Positions 10,662-21,949 of a stretch of DNA of 64,000 bases are shown here, one piece after another; the stretch's first letter is position 1; each line of letters begins with the position of its first letter. Position numbers and translations under genes: made by a program. Below the pieces are notes generated by a model. The model was not told where the DNA came from. It did no database searches and saw nothing but the letters and a program-made list of their open reading frames with translations. The DNA comes from Limnanthes douglasii subsp. nivea (Eukaryota; Streptophyta; Magnoliopsida; Brassicales; Limnanthaceae), in the NCBI GenBank assembly GCA_036936605.1, contig JAUPFV010000005.1, forward strand, positions 122,692,453 to 122,756,452, read 5' to 3'.

Positions 10662-13010
10662 TTCTTCGTTATTCCGAACTGCCCCCAACGTCCGGGGGGC
10701 TAGTGCTGTTGCATAACACTCTCTGGCTACCTTTTGGCTGCTCCGAACAACTCCCACCTGCCCTTGCACAACATATTTCAAACAGTGGTGGACTGTTGAG
10801 GCCACTGCATGCATCCTAGAGAGCCAAGATCTCCCCAAAATAGCATTATAACAAGTGGGACAATCCACTACGACAAACATTATTCTAACCATTTTCTTAA
10901 AAGGGCCCTTGCCCAACAAGACTTCCTCCTCGAACTCACCGATCACATCTGCTGAGCTTCCAGTGAAACCCATAATTGACCTGTTCGATCGTTGAATTAC
11001 TGCTGGATTCTTCATCTTTTTGTAAGAAGTTAAAAATAGGATATTGGCTGAACTCCAAGTGTCCACCAAAATTCGTCTTATGTCATTGCCCCCGATGGAT
11101 GCTCCTATGACAACAACATGTTCATGAGGACCAGCTATATCCCTCAGGCCATCCTCATAAAAAACAATGAAGGGAAATGGAATCTGTGATTGATAGGAAG
11201 TCATGCCTCCCTCCAGTTGGGTAGCTAAATTATGAGCATGCCTCTTTCTCGAAGAAGCAGTGGGTGCTGTATATGGTATCCCCTCCGAAAATTATGAGTG
11301 ACTCAAAAAAGTTGATAAGACCAGACACCGTCTTGCATCGTTCCTCAATGGCACCCACTTTATTTCGAGTTGGGTCAGGGTCCAAGTACTCTGACTCAAC
11401 ATCGAATCTCTCGATTATCACCATAGCTCCCTCCAGAGCTGATGTGCCTACATTATTTGGACCAGCCCGATGAGCGTTATCAGGCCTATTTCCTCCTCTT
11501 TTTTAACATACGCTCCCAACTTTCCTCTTTCAATTAAAGTATGGACTTCTTGATTTAAAGCAATACAGTCCTCGGTGGTATGGCCAGTATCATTGTGATA
11601 TTGACAGAAACAATTGTTACGGCTCTCCCTAGGAGATTGTAATGCAGCCGGCCTTCTATAGTGTACTTCTTCTTTCGTTTTGTCATAAATCGTGGCTACA
11701 TTTTCTTTTAGCTCAGCAAACCACTCTGGTTGAACCTAAGGCCCTCGCTTATTTCTAGATTGTGACTCTGGGCAGGCGCAGCTGGCTGAGACTGAGCTTT
11801 GGCTCTGTTATGACCCTGTCCGGCCTCTCTTGTCTTGTTCCCGGACTGGTTTTGGTTTGGGTTTGGTGCAGCCGGAGCAGACCTCACCTGCATGTGCACC
11901 CTAGTCTTCTTTGTTTCATCCACGTTAATTTGTTTTCCGACCTGATTCAGTATACCTCCCCATGTCATGGGCTTTTTTCTGGTCACTGAATCAACCAAAT
12001 TTCCTGGGTTTAAGCCCTGTCTCAGAGAAACTATTGCTACTTGTTCAAAGCAATCAACCAACCCATTTTTGGTGTTTACAAAGCGACTTATGTATTCTTT
12101 CAGAGATTCGTTCGGTTCTTAGACACAATGGATGATTGTGTCTCCATTGCCCTTCACCTCCTTACTTCCAACAAACTGCCTCCGGAAGGCCACCCAAAAG
12201 GTATCGAAATTTTTGATGCACCCCTGTGGTAGGTTGTTATATCACTTCAAGGCACTCCCCGTAAAGGATTGGGAGAATGATCTACAAAGAAACTTGTCGT
12301 CATCATCGAAATTCATCTTGAAATTTTTGAATTGTTCCAAGTGATTGTCCGGGTCTTTACTGCCATCGTATTTCTCCATTTTTGTACTATCAAACCTCTT
12401 AGGGAGGTTTCCGGACAAAATCTTGGACGACAATGAAGATTGTCTCCAATTCCGGCCACGACTGAAAACAGTACCCTCGTTAAGAGTTGCAAAGATACTT
12501 GGCTCATCATGGAAGGAAAAAGGATCCACCAGCATCCGGTCTATGTGTCTCCGGCTATAAGACGATCCTTTGCCTATATGTCTCTTCAACTTTCCATGCC
12601 TATCCCTCTTTCTTGAATACTTTTTAACCAACTTTTGTTTCTTTTTAGATCGGCCCTCATCACTGCTGGATGAAAAGGATTCTTCAACTCCATCTTTGCC
12701 CGAGGAGCTACTGGAAGATTCTGAGTCTGAATCAGAGCTGTCCACCGACTTGGACCGGTGAGACTTTTTAGAGCTAGCATGAGTCTTCTTCGTACTCACA
12801 TGGGTCTTCGAAGGCTCATGCTCTCTTGAGGTTATCAGTATGGTGAGCAACCGACGCCTTTGATTTCTCTTTTATGCCCATCTTTGCCCTCTCAGCCCTT
12901 AGAGCTTTTATCTCGACTTTTAACCTATAACGCTCCTCGATGGTATATTCATCATTTTCTCCCACCACTTCGAGCAAAGCTGGTAGTATCTCCGGCATGT
13001 CCGGATTCAT
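10659..13010 (-). pseudogene. gag: Element A gag-protease, broken
   Basis: The start is chosen at the ATG (13008-13010) giving MNPD, shared with B and C. Order: an N-terminal helical region, a Ser-rich and Lys/Arg-rich stretch, the retrotransposon gag core (about 12450-11900, with PKRFDSTKMEKYDG and FVGSKE), a Gln/Pro-rich linker, a Cys/His knuckle (about 11620-11560), and the aspartic protease (about 11150-10700) ending in the NAILGRSWL motif. The protease active site, DTGSS in relatives, reads DTWSS here, so the catalytic loop is lost. Other lesions: a frameshift near 12830, TGA at about 12240 where B has Trp, TAA near 12120, and shifts near 11710 and 11220. Confidence 0.88.
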
Positions 13011-13063
13011 TCGAACTGATTTTTTCTGATGGTTTTGAATGCTAGATTCAGGCACCGTCGTGC

Positions 13064-13080
13064 TCCCACTGTGGTCGTCA
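13064..13080 (-). other. Element A primer-binding site
   Basis: On the minus strand, three bases inside the 5' LTR, this reads TGACGACCACAGTGGGA. B has TGGCGACCACAGTGGGA (36770-36786) and C TGGCGACCACAATGGGA (60283-60299). The complement of the B sequence ends GTGGTCGCCA, which fits the 3' end of a plant Arg tRNA, the type known for Ogre/Tat elements. The assignment to a given Arg isoacceptor is from memory and not certain. Confidence 0.75.
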
Positions 13081-13083
13081 ATT

Positions 13084-13506
13084 TGGTGTGGTTTATTTTC
13101 GTTTGAGGGTAATTTTGTAACTTTATCTAGAGTTTTGTGGAATTTTGTGAGTATTTAATGTTTGAGTAGAATGTAGAGGGAGAATTGAGCTGCCTGGTTG
13201 TATTTAATTTTCATTACCCTCATTTAATGTAGGTGGTTGGGTATTTATACCTTTTTTCTTTTGGGCCATATGGGCTTTCGGGTTGTGTTTTTATGGATTC
13301 GGGTCGAGTTCAAAGATCCATTAACTTTTAAGTAAACAAGTGATTAGTTTAATCATGAAGTTATTATGTTTTTAATACTTTAGTTCTGTTCGGACAGTTT
13401 AGTAAATAGAGGTTGTCCGAATCATCTCTGTCCGGTTAGATGGATTGTGTCCAAATTACCCCTGTCCGGCTCTTACCAAAAGTGGTGACAGAATCCGGAC
13501 TCATCA
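13084..13506 (-). repeat. Element A 5' LTR
   Basis: 423 bp, the partner of 3073-3495. The TATA-containing block lies at about 13236-13250 on the plus strand (reverse complement TATAAATACCC). The flanking target copy AAGTC follows at 13507-13511. Confidence 0.95.
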
Positions 13507-13792
13507 AAGTCCAAGCATGAATCTCAGCTTTTCAGACTCAACAAAGGTTCAACCAACTAAGTAACACTCAAAGTTATAGTTCTCCTTTAGTTTTCTTACG
13601 AGGCGATGTATTCCAAACATGAATCTCAGCGGTTCAGACTTAATAAGAGTTTGACCAACTAAATAATACTCAAAGTTATAGTTCTCCCTCAGGTTTTTAC
13701 GAGGATTAAACATCGTACTGATAAGGTTATAAATTGTGAAGATTGTACTCATTAAATCTGAATCTATAAAAAGAATTTAAATATAATTTAAA
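13507..13792. repeat. Host DNA beside A with a roughly 102-bp tandem duplication
   Basis: Two diverged copies of a roughly 102-bp unit start near 13510 and 13612. Both hold ATGAATCTCAGC, then ACTCAAAGTTATAGTTCTCC and a TTACGAGG end. No gene is recognised. The segment ends at the TAATTTAAA target copy (13784-13792) of the next element. Confidence 0.6.
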
Positions 13793-14758
13793 GGGAAATT
13801 GCACCTAAAGTACCCACTCAACTATTATATTGTCATCTAGTACCCAGGTTTTATTCTATTACCTTTTAATACACATCTCAACTACCTAATTAACACTTAA
13901 TACCTAACATTATCTTAACACCCTAACTACCCTCACCCTTCATCAACAACCACGTAACCAAAATTTCTCTTTCTTACTTTCTCTTTTTATTTTATTTTTT
14001 AAAAGATCTATATCTTTCAAATCGGAGCTCAGAAAAAATATACGAAAGTACCATCGCTTTTGTTTTTTTAAGATGAACAAAACTAGACCCATTGATGATA
14101 TTTTTTGATTTTTTAAAAAATAAAATTTCACCAGTAACAACTCTCAGGAAATCGAGAGGGTTGCAAACAACTCTCGAGAAATCGAGAGAGTTGCAAACAA
14201 CTCTCAAGAAATCGCGAGAGTTGCAAACAACTCTCACGAAATCGCGAGAGTTGCAAACAACTCTCAGGAAATAGAGAGATTTGTAAACAAATCTCACGTT
14301 AGTTTTTCAAACAACTCTCAAGTTAGTTTTTTCAAACAAATCTCAGGTTAGTTTTCAAACAACTCTCAGGTTAGTTTTTCAAACAACTCTCAAGTATGTT
14401 TTTCAAACAACTCTCAAGTATGTTTTTCAAACAACTCTCAAGTATGTTTTTCAAACAACTCTCAAGTATGTTTTTCAAACAACTCTCAAGTATATTTTTT
14501 CAAACAACTCTCAGGTTAGTTTTTCAAACAACTCTCAGGTTATTTTTTCAAACAACTCTCAGGTTTGTTTTTCAAACAATTTTCAGGTTAATTTTTCAAA
14601 CAACTCTCAGGTTAGTACTGGTGAAGGTACCAACGGGTATATATAGTCGGGGGGTATTTTGTCCAAATTTTAATTCGAGGTACCAAGTGATACTATCCAA
14701 AAAACGGGTATTAGTGGGTAATTAGATATTTGAGTGAGTATTTACTGGTACTTTTCTC
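13793..14758. mobile_element. Mutator-like non-autonomous element with 9-bp target duplication
   Basis: A perfect 9-bp direct repeat TAATTTAAA flanks this 966-bp segment (13784-13792 and 14759-14767). The ends are imperfect inverted repeats of about 33 bp: the left end has GTACCCACTCAACTAT and the inverted right end has ATACTCACTCAAATAT. A 9-bp duplication is typical of Mutator-like elements. There is no transposase; the centre is a minisatellite (14137-14616). A short block at 13990-14110 resembles units of the 17.0-19.6 kb array in reverse. Confidence 0.65.
14137..14616. repeat. Composite minisatellite, 30-bp then 24-bp units
   Basis: Five 30-bp units (14137-14286) of the form ACAACTCTC, a variable base, GAAATCGAGAGAGTTGCAA are followed by about fourteen units of roughly 24 bp of the form ACAACTCTCAGGTTAGTTTTTCAA, several of them identical. 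Both types share the ACAACTCTC head. In the 30-bp units CAACTCTC pairs with GAGAGTTG, so each can fold into a hairpin. The open frame with repeated QLSSMFFK across it is a by-product of the 24-bp period. Confidence 0.9.
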
Positions 14759-15029
14759 TAATTTAAACAAAATTTACTATTGATAGCAAAATTGGTATTG
14801 TAGAAAAAATAAAATTGTCGAGTTTTTTTACGGGAATATTTTTATTATTGAAGAATAAGTTACTACAATGTAACTTAGAGTTATTACAATGAGATTATAT
14901 TAGTCCTTGCACAATTTTACAAGAACATAATCTTTAAATTGAGTATCAAAATCATAAATTTACAATATATTGATTAAGATCTTTTGATGGCTGTTTAGAT
15001 TCAAAGGATTCTAAAATCTATCTCTAATT
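14759..15029. other. AT-rich spacer, nothing recognised
   Basis: This begins with the target copy TAATTTAAA of the preceding element. The rest is AT-rich with no open frame or repeat I could identify. Confidence 0.5.
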
Positions 15030-16790
15030 CTCCAGCTTGATCATTTTGTCCAAGTTCATATTCTTTCGCTCCTTCCTTTGAAGGATTTTGTTTTATTTTG
15101 TGTCCTACATGTACCTTCAAAATATATTGTAGTCAGGCATGTACATGCTAAAGAGTAGTGAGATGCAAGTGTAAAATAAGTAAAATCAATCAATGCTCAA
15201 CTCTTAAGTAGCATATTTCAAGGCTTTCAACTAAGAGCAATGGAAAAATTTAAAGGAGAGATTTCACAGTTTAGCTACTGAGAAAGAGTGTGTTTTGGAA
15301 CCCACTCAACAACATAGTTCTGTTCTCTAAATTTGTGGGACAGAACCATAGTTTGAGCAATTAGATTTCTACAACAGGCTATGTGGGTAGAGGTACCATG
15401 AGGATTTACCATGATTGAAAATATCAACTAAAACTAATAAATCAGTTTTAATATCCACCATGGTGAAACCTTTGAATTTATAAAGCAAGAGACCATCAAG
15501 AATATCTATGTCCTCAACAAATTAATGGGGTCCGTTTTCCATATAATTTGCCAATTGATTCAATTAATTCACCTTTGTTATTTCTTATAAAAATACCACC
15601 GCTAGGCTCTCCGTTTGTAAGGAAAGCTCCATCATATTTTAATTTAAGTTTAATGCTCAAACTTTTGATTTATTATAAATATGTTTCTTATTGATAATAA
15701 CATGATAAATATAATGAAGGTCATGACCAAGATTCCTATCACCAGACCAAATTTTTAAGGTTAGTAAACCAGAACAATCTAACTTAGATAATATGTATAA
15801 TGTTTTCTCTATAATATATTTTGGTGAAAAGATTATATTATTTAGTTTTTGATTGTTTCTAGCATTCCAAATACATCAAACAATGATAGAATGAAGGATT
15901 TTCCTAATATTAGTATATTTGTTTATGGAAGAGAACCAGATTTTAATGATATTGGAAATAGAAACTTGGTTTGCTATTATGATCCCAAAAACACATGCGA
16001 TGTATTTATATACTTCTTAGGTATAATTAAAGTGAACAAACAGATGAGAGATGGACCTTATATTACAGCAATGTTGACACTTCGATGATAAAGAAAAACA
16101 TTTCTTTTATGACTGTGCCAACATAAATGAAACCTTTTAAGACTCTCCACAGAGCAAAAGAGCATTTTTTAGGTGTCACATTATTCGAGAGTTTTTTATA
16201 TGACATTGAAGTGTTTTTCTCTCTCACTATGTTCCAAGTGTCTTTTAATGAGAATGATCCATCTGAGGAGACATTTCAAGTAATTAAGTCTTCTTTTTGT
16301 TGATTGATTTTGAATTTATATATTTTGTTAATATCTGAAGGAAGAACCTGATCATTGAGCTTATCAAGGTTCCATGTTAATATATTCCAAAAGTCAATTA
16401 CTATATCTTGAGGGCACCATAAACTCTTTTCATTTCTATTGAGAGTTATTGGTGGTTTAGAGTGGCACCATTTGTCTAACCAAAAGTCAAGATTTCCTTT
16501 AACAATTTTTCAATAAATAGGGTTTTCTGCTATTTCTTTTATTTGAGTTAACATTTTCCATGTTTTTGAATCTTTAGGTTTATATTGAGATTGAAGAGGG
16601 TATATTGCAGGACAGTAGGTTAGGTGCATTAGCTTAGCCCACATAGATTTTTGTTTATAAAGTTTAGCCACAACTTACATAAAAAGGCTGTTTGAATGTC
16701 CTTTATCTTTATCGAATTAAGTTCTTCTTCTTCCAAAGGCTGAGGTTAGTCCATTTACACCAAATTATTGATTTTCTATCTTCTTTATAT
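15030..16790 (-). pseudogene. LINE (L1-type) 3' remnant: zf-RVT and RNase H parts
   Basis: Read on the minus strand with several frame changes, the segment resembles the C-terminal part of a plant L1-type ORF2. About 16500-16430 gives FWLDKWC, about 16230-16130 gives a zf-RVT-like TPKKCSFALWRVLKG, and about 15660-15400 gives LKYDGAFLTNGEPSGGIFIRNNKGE followed by KTDLLVLVDIF, the pattern of the RNase H domain (PF13456) at the end of many plant LINEs. The endonuclease and the RT core are missing, so this is a 3' piece. It is heavily decayed; no poly(A) tail or target duplication was identified. Confidence 0.65.
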
Positions 16791-17054
16791 CCCAGAGAAA
16801 CGTGTTAAACAAAATTGTCTAGTTAGATCTAGGTTGGGATGATAAAATTAAAAATATATTTTAGTTTAATTATTAAAATATAGGTTAATATATATATATA
16901 TGGAAAAAAATTACGGATAACCATTTGGATTATGGAGTTTACCAAATATTATATGCAACATAAATTCTTCGAACAATATTCATAAACACACAAAACCCGT
17001 ACAACTTCAAAACCTCATATTCTTTAAACCATAACTTAAAAATAATAATCTAAA

Positions 17055-17056
<2 letters not shown>

Positions 17057-17102
<46 letters not shown>
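17057..17102. repeat. (AT)n microsatellite
   Basis: A run of about 46 bases of alternating AT, uninterrupted in this copy. Confidence 0.95.
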
Positions 17103-17105
<3 letters not shown>

Positions 17106-19600
17106 TTAAAAACGAACAAAACGAAATCCATTAGTGATATTTTAGATTTTTTTTTTTCTATTTTCGCAACCAATTTATACATAATTTCACAAATAAAAAG
17201 AAGGAATTGCTAAAAAAATAGCCAAAACTACTATGTGGAATTGCATTTCCATATTTTTAAAAATCTATAAAATTCTCACTAATAAAATAACCTTATATTT
17301 TTTAGAATTCTATTTATTTATGTTTTATGCCATTATTACTTCATGAAGTTCAATAACATAAAATTTAAGTAAAACATAATATTTTACTTCTAATACTTAC
17401 TAAAATAAAATAAAAAATCAAAACCTAAACTTACCAAAACTCTTTTGTTTCCAACTTTTTAAAATTTAAAAATCATGGCCAGAATGAAAGAAGAATGAGT
17501 TCCTATACAGACTAGCATAAACATTGAAGAAGTATATAACCTCCTCTATTTCTGTTTCTAAAAAATATATTATTTCTTAAACCCAGACTACACTGGTTTC
17601 CGCCAAGACGATGGCGACCATTTTGTCTGCCAGACCATGATGCCAAATTCATTGTGTCCAACATGACATTGGTAGACTGGTCTGTACCTAATTCGTTTGT
17701 CTCGTTTTGATACAGATGTCGGCCTGGTCACTTGTAGTAATGGGTGATTTGTTTATTTATTTATTTTAGTCTATGTAAAATAAAACCAATCGAACCGATC
17801 TAATTCCAAAGATGTTTTGATATTTTGTATATAACCAAATTTTTTATATAAGTTTAATGTTTAATTTACAATTTTAATAATTGTTAGTGGTTTAATAAAT
17901 ATATAATTTCATGCATTATTTATATTTATAATAAGAGCTTACTTCAATTGTTGTGGTTTAATTTTAATTTTGTTTATTTTAAAGTGAAAAAAGTTGTTTT
18001 AGAAAGAGAAAGTATAGAGAAAGGAGAGAGAATAATAATAATAATGGTAACTTCACAGAGTAATTTATATCATACGTTTTTTTAGGTGTAAGGGTAAAAA
18101 AACAATTAATAACTTCATTGAGAGTTTTGGATTTTTTAGTAGCACTCTATAGAGTAGTTTTGGTTATTGTTTTAAGGAATTTCTCTAAAAAAAATTAAAA
18201 AAATATTTTTCACGGATCTAGTTTTGTTCGTGTTAAAAGAAAAAAACCAATGATATTTTTAGTTTTTTTGGAGTTATGGTTTGAAAGATATGGCATAACA
18301 CAAAAATAATAGAGATAAAATCATATAATCATATTTATTACGCAACTAAATTTCTATTTCTCTAATTATTTTCTGCTTATTTACGCAATTAAATTACACA
18401 AAATTACGCAACTCGAACACAATTATTTTTCTAGACTTATTTTGTAATGCAATTACACATAATTACATAACTAAAAAATAAAAAAATATAAAAATTATCA
18501 TGCATGGATCTAGTTTTGTTCGTCTTAAAACAACAAAACAAATGACATTTTCAGACTTGTTTGAGGTATGCTTTAAAATATATGACACGTAAAAAAAAAG
18601 ATAAAATCAAACAATGAGATTTATTACTAAATTAAATACGTCATTACACAACCCTAATTGTTAACATTCAAAATTCCATATCTTTCAAATCCTATTTTTT
18701 TTAAAACACATATTTTTATTTTTTAAAGACGAGCAATTATACGTATGCAACTCCAGTTTGTAACTTTCGAAACTCCATATGTTTGAAGAATTTTTCTCTA
18801 TCTTTGCAACTAATTTAGACGTAATTTTGCAACTAAAATGAAATTTCAAAAAATATATTTTATGTATCTAGTTTTGTTCATCTTAAAAAAACAAAACCAA
18901 TGGTGTTTTCAGATTTTTATGAGCTAAAGTTTGAAACATATGACATTTAATAAAAAAAAGAATAGGAGAAAAACAATCACACAATCAGATTTATTACGCA
19001 AAAAAAAATTATATTTCAGAAATAATTTTCTTTTTATTTATGCAACCCACTTATGCATAATTACACAAATTCAATTTTTTAACATTCAATAATCCATATT
19101 TTTCAAACCCTAACTAAATTTATTTTTTCCAACAACACATAATTTCTATTTTTTAAGGACGAGCAAAATAAAATCCATGTGTGTTATCTTTGAAAATATT
19201 TTTTTCCTATTTTTGCAACCAATTTAGACGTAAATTTGCAACTAAGAAATTAAAATAATTTTTTTAAGAATCTAGTTTTGTTCCTCTTAAAAAGACAAAC
19301 CCAATGACATTTTTTGAATTTTTTTTTTCGTTATGGTTTGAAAGATATGACTTAACACATAAACAAGAGAGAGAAAATGGCACAATCAAATTTATTGCAT
19401 AACCAAATTTTTATTTCCGTAACTATTTTCTTCTTATTTACGCAACTCAATTGCACGTAATTACACAACTCCAATTTTTAACATTCAAAGTTTCGTATCT
19501 TTCAAACCTTAACTTAAAAAAAAATCCAAGAACACATATATTTATATATTTTTAAGACAAACAAACTGAAATCCATGAGTGATATATGACACAAATCGAG
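17103..19600. repeat. Diverged tandem repeats of about 300-400 bp
   Basis: A 20-30 bp marker, TCTAGTTTTGTTCGTCTTAAAA, recurs near 18216, 18507, 18866 and 19271. Each time it is followed by an ACAAAACCAATGACATTTT-like run, then GGTTTGAAAGATATGACA, then a TTATTACGCAACT-type run, so spacing is about 290-405 bp. Between them lie inverted versions of the same core (TTTTAAGACGAGCAAAA-like, near 17108, 18725, 19155 and 19545). No coding potential is seen. It may be a decayed satellite or repeated insertions of one small element. Confidence 0.6.
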
Positions 19601-19923
19601 CAAAAAATGTGACTAAACCCGTATCAAATTTGATATGGAATCCCAAAAAACATCAAGAATGAATGAAATCTCGACCCGTTGCTTAGCAAAGCAAGAACCT
19701 TGTCATAATAAAGACGCCACAATTGAGATGGGAAACCATTTAATAAGTCAGGTTTAAAATCAATATATAAAATCTGATAAGTTCAAAAGTTGTTAACAAC
19801 AGGGGCGGATCCAGGATTATAATTTAGGGTGGGCCAAAAATATCATTGAACTAAAAAAAGTCCAAGTAATATATAGTCAAAATATATTAATCTACTATTA
19901 CAACTAAATATGAAAATCTTTTT

Positions 19924-20625
19924 CTAGTCTAAACGTAATTGCATTCTTCTCTTACTCATGCCTTGAAAGCGCTTGATAATATCTCGATCATCGATTGTAG
20001 CAAACACTTCTTTCTCCACAAATGTCACTAAGCTATCATTAAGCCATGGATTGGACATTCGATTTCTCAACTCATTCTTCACATATTTCATACTAGAAAA
20101 TACTCGTTCAACACTTGTGGTGGCCACCGGTAATGACAAAGCTAGCTTTAAAAGCTTGTACACAAATCCAAACATTTTGTGCTTTTTTGTACACATAAGA
20201 GTCCTACATAGATCTGAGATACTCTTCAAATCGGAAAAATTATCGTCCATCTTGATACACTCAATATAAGTCTCAAGTTGGCTAGACAACTCTTCATCAC
20301 TAACATCCACAATGTCATTTGGCTATAATCTTTCCAACCTCACAAGTGAGTTAGTGTCAAAACCTTGAAATGAAGAACAATAATTCAAACATGTCACACA
20401 ATTCAACAACTCAACATTTTCTGGTGTAAATCGATCATTCAACTCTTGCATTACACAATCTATGACATGTAAAAAACAATCATTCTTGAAATGATTGTAA
20501 TTTGTAAAACGTAACAAGTCTTTTGGATTTATTACCTTGCACATACCTTGACTCCATATCGGGCACATCAACTTCAAGATTACCACAAGAACCCACAATT
20601 TTTTCATAAAATGGTTCTCATCCAC
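19924..20625 (-). pseudogene. hAT transposase C-terminal part (dimerisation domain)
   Basis: One frame interrupted by a single TAG at 20323-20325. The downstream part contains LLKLALSLPVATTSVERVFSS, then KNELRNRM and LNDSLVTFVEKEVF, which is the hAT dimerisation domain (PF05699). The upstream part (20625-20326) fits the region just before that domain in TTF-type zinc-finger hAT proteins. The zinc finger and most of the catalytic core are missing. A full protein would be about 700-800 residues; about 230 remain. Confidence 0.8.
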
Positions 20626-20925
20626 TATCTCTCTGATTTTGAAATACTCTTTCTAAATCAAAATATTTTTCATGATTATTGTTAAGTCAATTAGATAAAT
20701 AAATTAAATAATTCTAATAATTTTAAATCAATTTATCAAATTGATTTCTTAACATACTTTGTAGGAAATACTAAAAGCACATTAACATACCCGATTCTCA
20801 AATTGATTTCTTAACATAGTAGAAAATACTAAAAGCACATTGACATACCTAAAATCAAAGGATTCCACTGCTTTAGTGCTGCGTTTTTTATGCTTGTAAG
20901 AGAAAATGTGTGATTTTGATTGAGG

Positions 20926-21215
20926 AAGAGAGGGTAGAGGAGACTGTTGCGTTTGAGGAGAGAGAAAGAGAGAAGTGGCTGCGTTTGGAGGGAGATAGAG
21001 ATAGGAGTTGCTGTGTTTGGGGAGAGAGACAAAAGGTTTGGAGGGAGATAGAGATAGGGGTAAAGGAGACTGTTGCATTTGAGGAGAGAGAAAGAGAGAA
21101 GTGGCTGCGTTTGGAGGGAGATAGAGATAGGAGTTGCTGTGTTTGGGGAGAGAGACAAAAGTTTTGGAGGGAGATAGAGATAGGAGTTGCTGTGTTTGGG
21201 GAGAGAGACAAAAGA
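20926..21215. repeat. GA-rich tandem repeat inside the hAT element
   Basis: A unit of about 126 bp (TTTGAGGAGAGAGAAAGAGA... start at 20952 and 21078) is present twice, followed by a partial copy. Inside it a shorter block, GGAGGGAGATAGAGATAGG, recurs about every 63 bp. The open frames on both strands here are produced by the repeat. It lies in the 5' part of the element, where the rest of the transposase should be. Confidence 0.8.
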
Positions 21216-21650
21216 GGGCTGATACGTATTTTGTATTTGTGTAGATTTATGGTTTAATTGGGGAAATAAGGAAGGAAAAAAAAGAAAAAAAATTAAGAAA
21301 AAAAAGAAAGAAGAAAAATAAAAAATAAAAGATTTTTTATATTTGTGTAGATTTTGGGTTTAGTTGGAGGCAAAATAAGAAAGGAAAAAAAAGAACAATT
21401 TAGGGTTTGGTTGGGGAAAAAAAAGAAAAGAAAAAAAAGAACAATTAAGGGTGGTCTAAGGTTTGAACTCTTGACCTCAAGGTTAAAAACTAACTACTCT
21501 TACCTCTACATTAAACTAATTTTTAGAATTTAGGGTGGCCCGTGGCATACATAGCCACCCCCTGGATCCGCCCAACAAATATAGGAAAACACTCCTAATT
21601 TTCATTTTCATAAAAACATGGTTCGTTGTTACATAAAATGTGAGACATCG

Positions 21651-21794
21651 ATATATAGTTGGAGCAACTCCAAGTATAAAGAAGTGAACTTAAATACAAG
21701 CATTAATAATAGTGTCTTTTAGATATATAGTTGGAGAAACTCCAAGTATAAAGAAGTGAACTTAAATACAAGCATTAATAATAGTGTCTTTTAG
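21651..21794. repeat. 72-bp tandem duplication
   Basis: Two head-to-tail copies, 21651-21722 and 21723-21794, differ at a single base (GAGCAACT versus GAGAAACT), so the duplication is recent. It begins ATATATAGTTGGAG. It overlaps no recognised gene. Confidence 0.95.
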
Positions 21795-21949
21795 ATTTCT
21801 CAAGGAAACTAAAATGACTAAAACTAAATGTAATTAATTAAAATAGCTAGACTATTGAGTAAACTTTTTCAACATACTGATTAATGGACTGCTTACCTTT
21901 TTTCTTTATTCCAGCTCTTTAATTGTGCAACGGCGATATAGGCTAAGTT

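Larger units (their letters stand above)
3073..13506 (-). mobile_element. Element A: full-length Ty3/gypsy Tat-lineage LTR retrotransposon, decayed
   Basis: A 10.4-kb element read on the minus strand. Its two LTRs (3073-3495 and 13084-13506) end in TG..CA, and 5-bp target duplications AAGTC lie at 3068-3072 and 13507-13511, so both boundaries are exact. Order in element direction: 5' LTR, primer site, gag-protease, amber codon, reverse transcriptase, double RNase H, integrase, antisense gene, polypurine tract, 3' LTR. I count about fifteen substitutions between the LTRs over 423 bp (roughly 96-97% identity), so the insertion is moderately recent. All coding parts carry stops and frameshifts. 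The double RNase H and the antisense gene place it in the Tat lineage. It belongs to the same family as B and C; its LTR looks closer to C than to B. Confidence 0.95.
19801..21573 (-). mobile_element. Truncated hAT transposon
   Basis: The left end reads AGGGGCGGATCCAGG, preceded by C; the right end, inverted, reads GGGCGGATCCAGGGGG. Ends with CAGGGGCGGATCC are typical of plant hAT elements. Next to both ends the sequence continues as ATTTAGGGTGG or its complement, extending the inverted repeat. The interior keeps only the C-terminal part of a transposase (minus strand) and a GA-rich repeat. I could not settle an 8-bp target duplication; AACAA occurs at both borders. Confidence 0.75.

Noticed and set aside
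14396..14725. Open frame of 109 residues with repeated QLSSMFFK
   Set aside because: The 24-bp unit is a multiple of three, so the repeat keeps a frame open on its own; no homologue or start context.
20782..21257. Overlapping open frames rich in Ser/Pro/Leu or Glu/Arg on both strands
   Set aside because: Produced by the GA-rich tandem repeat in the hAT element.
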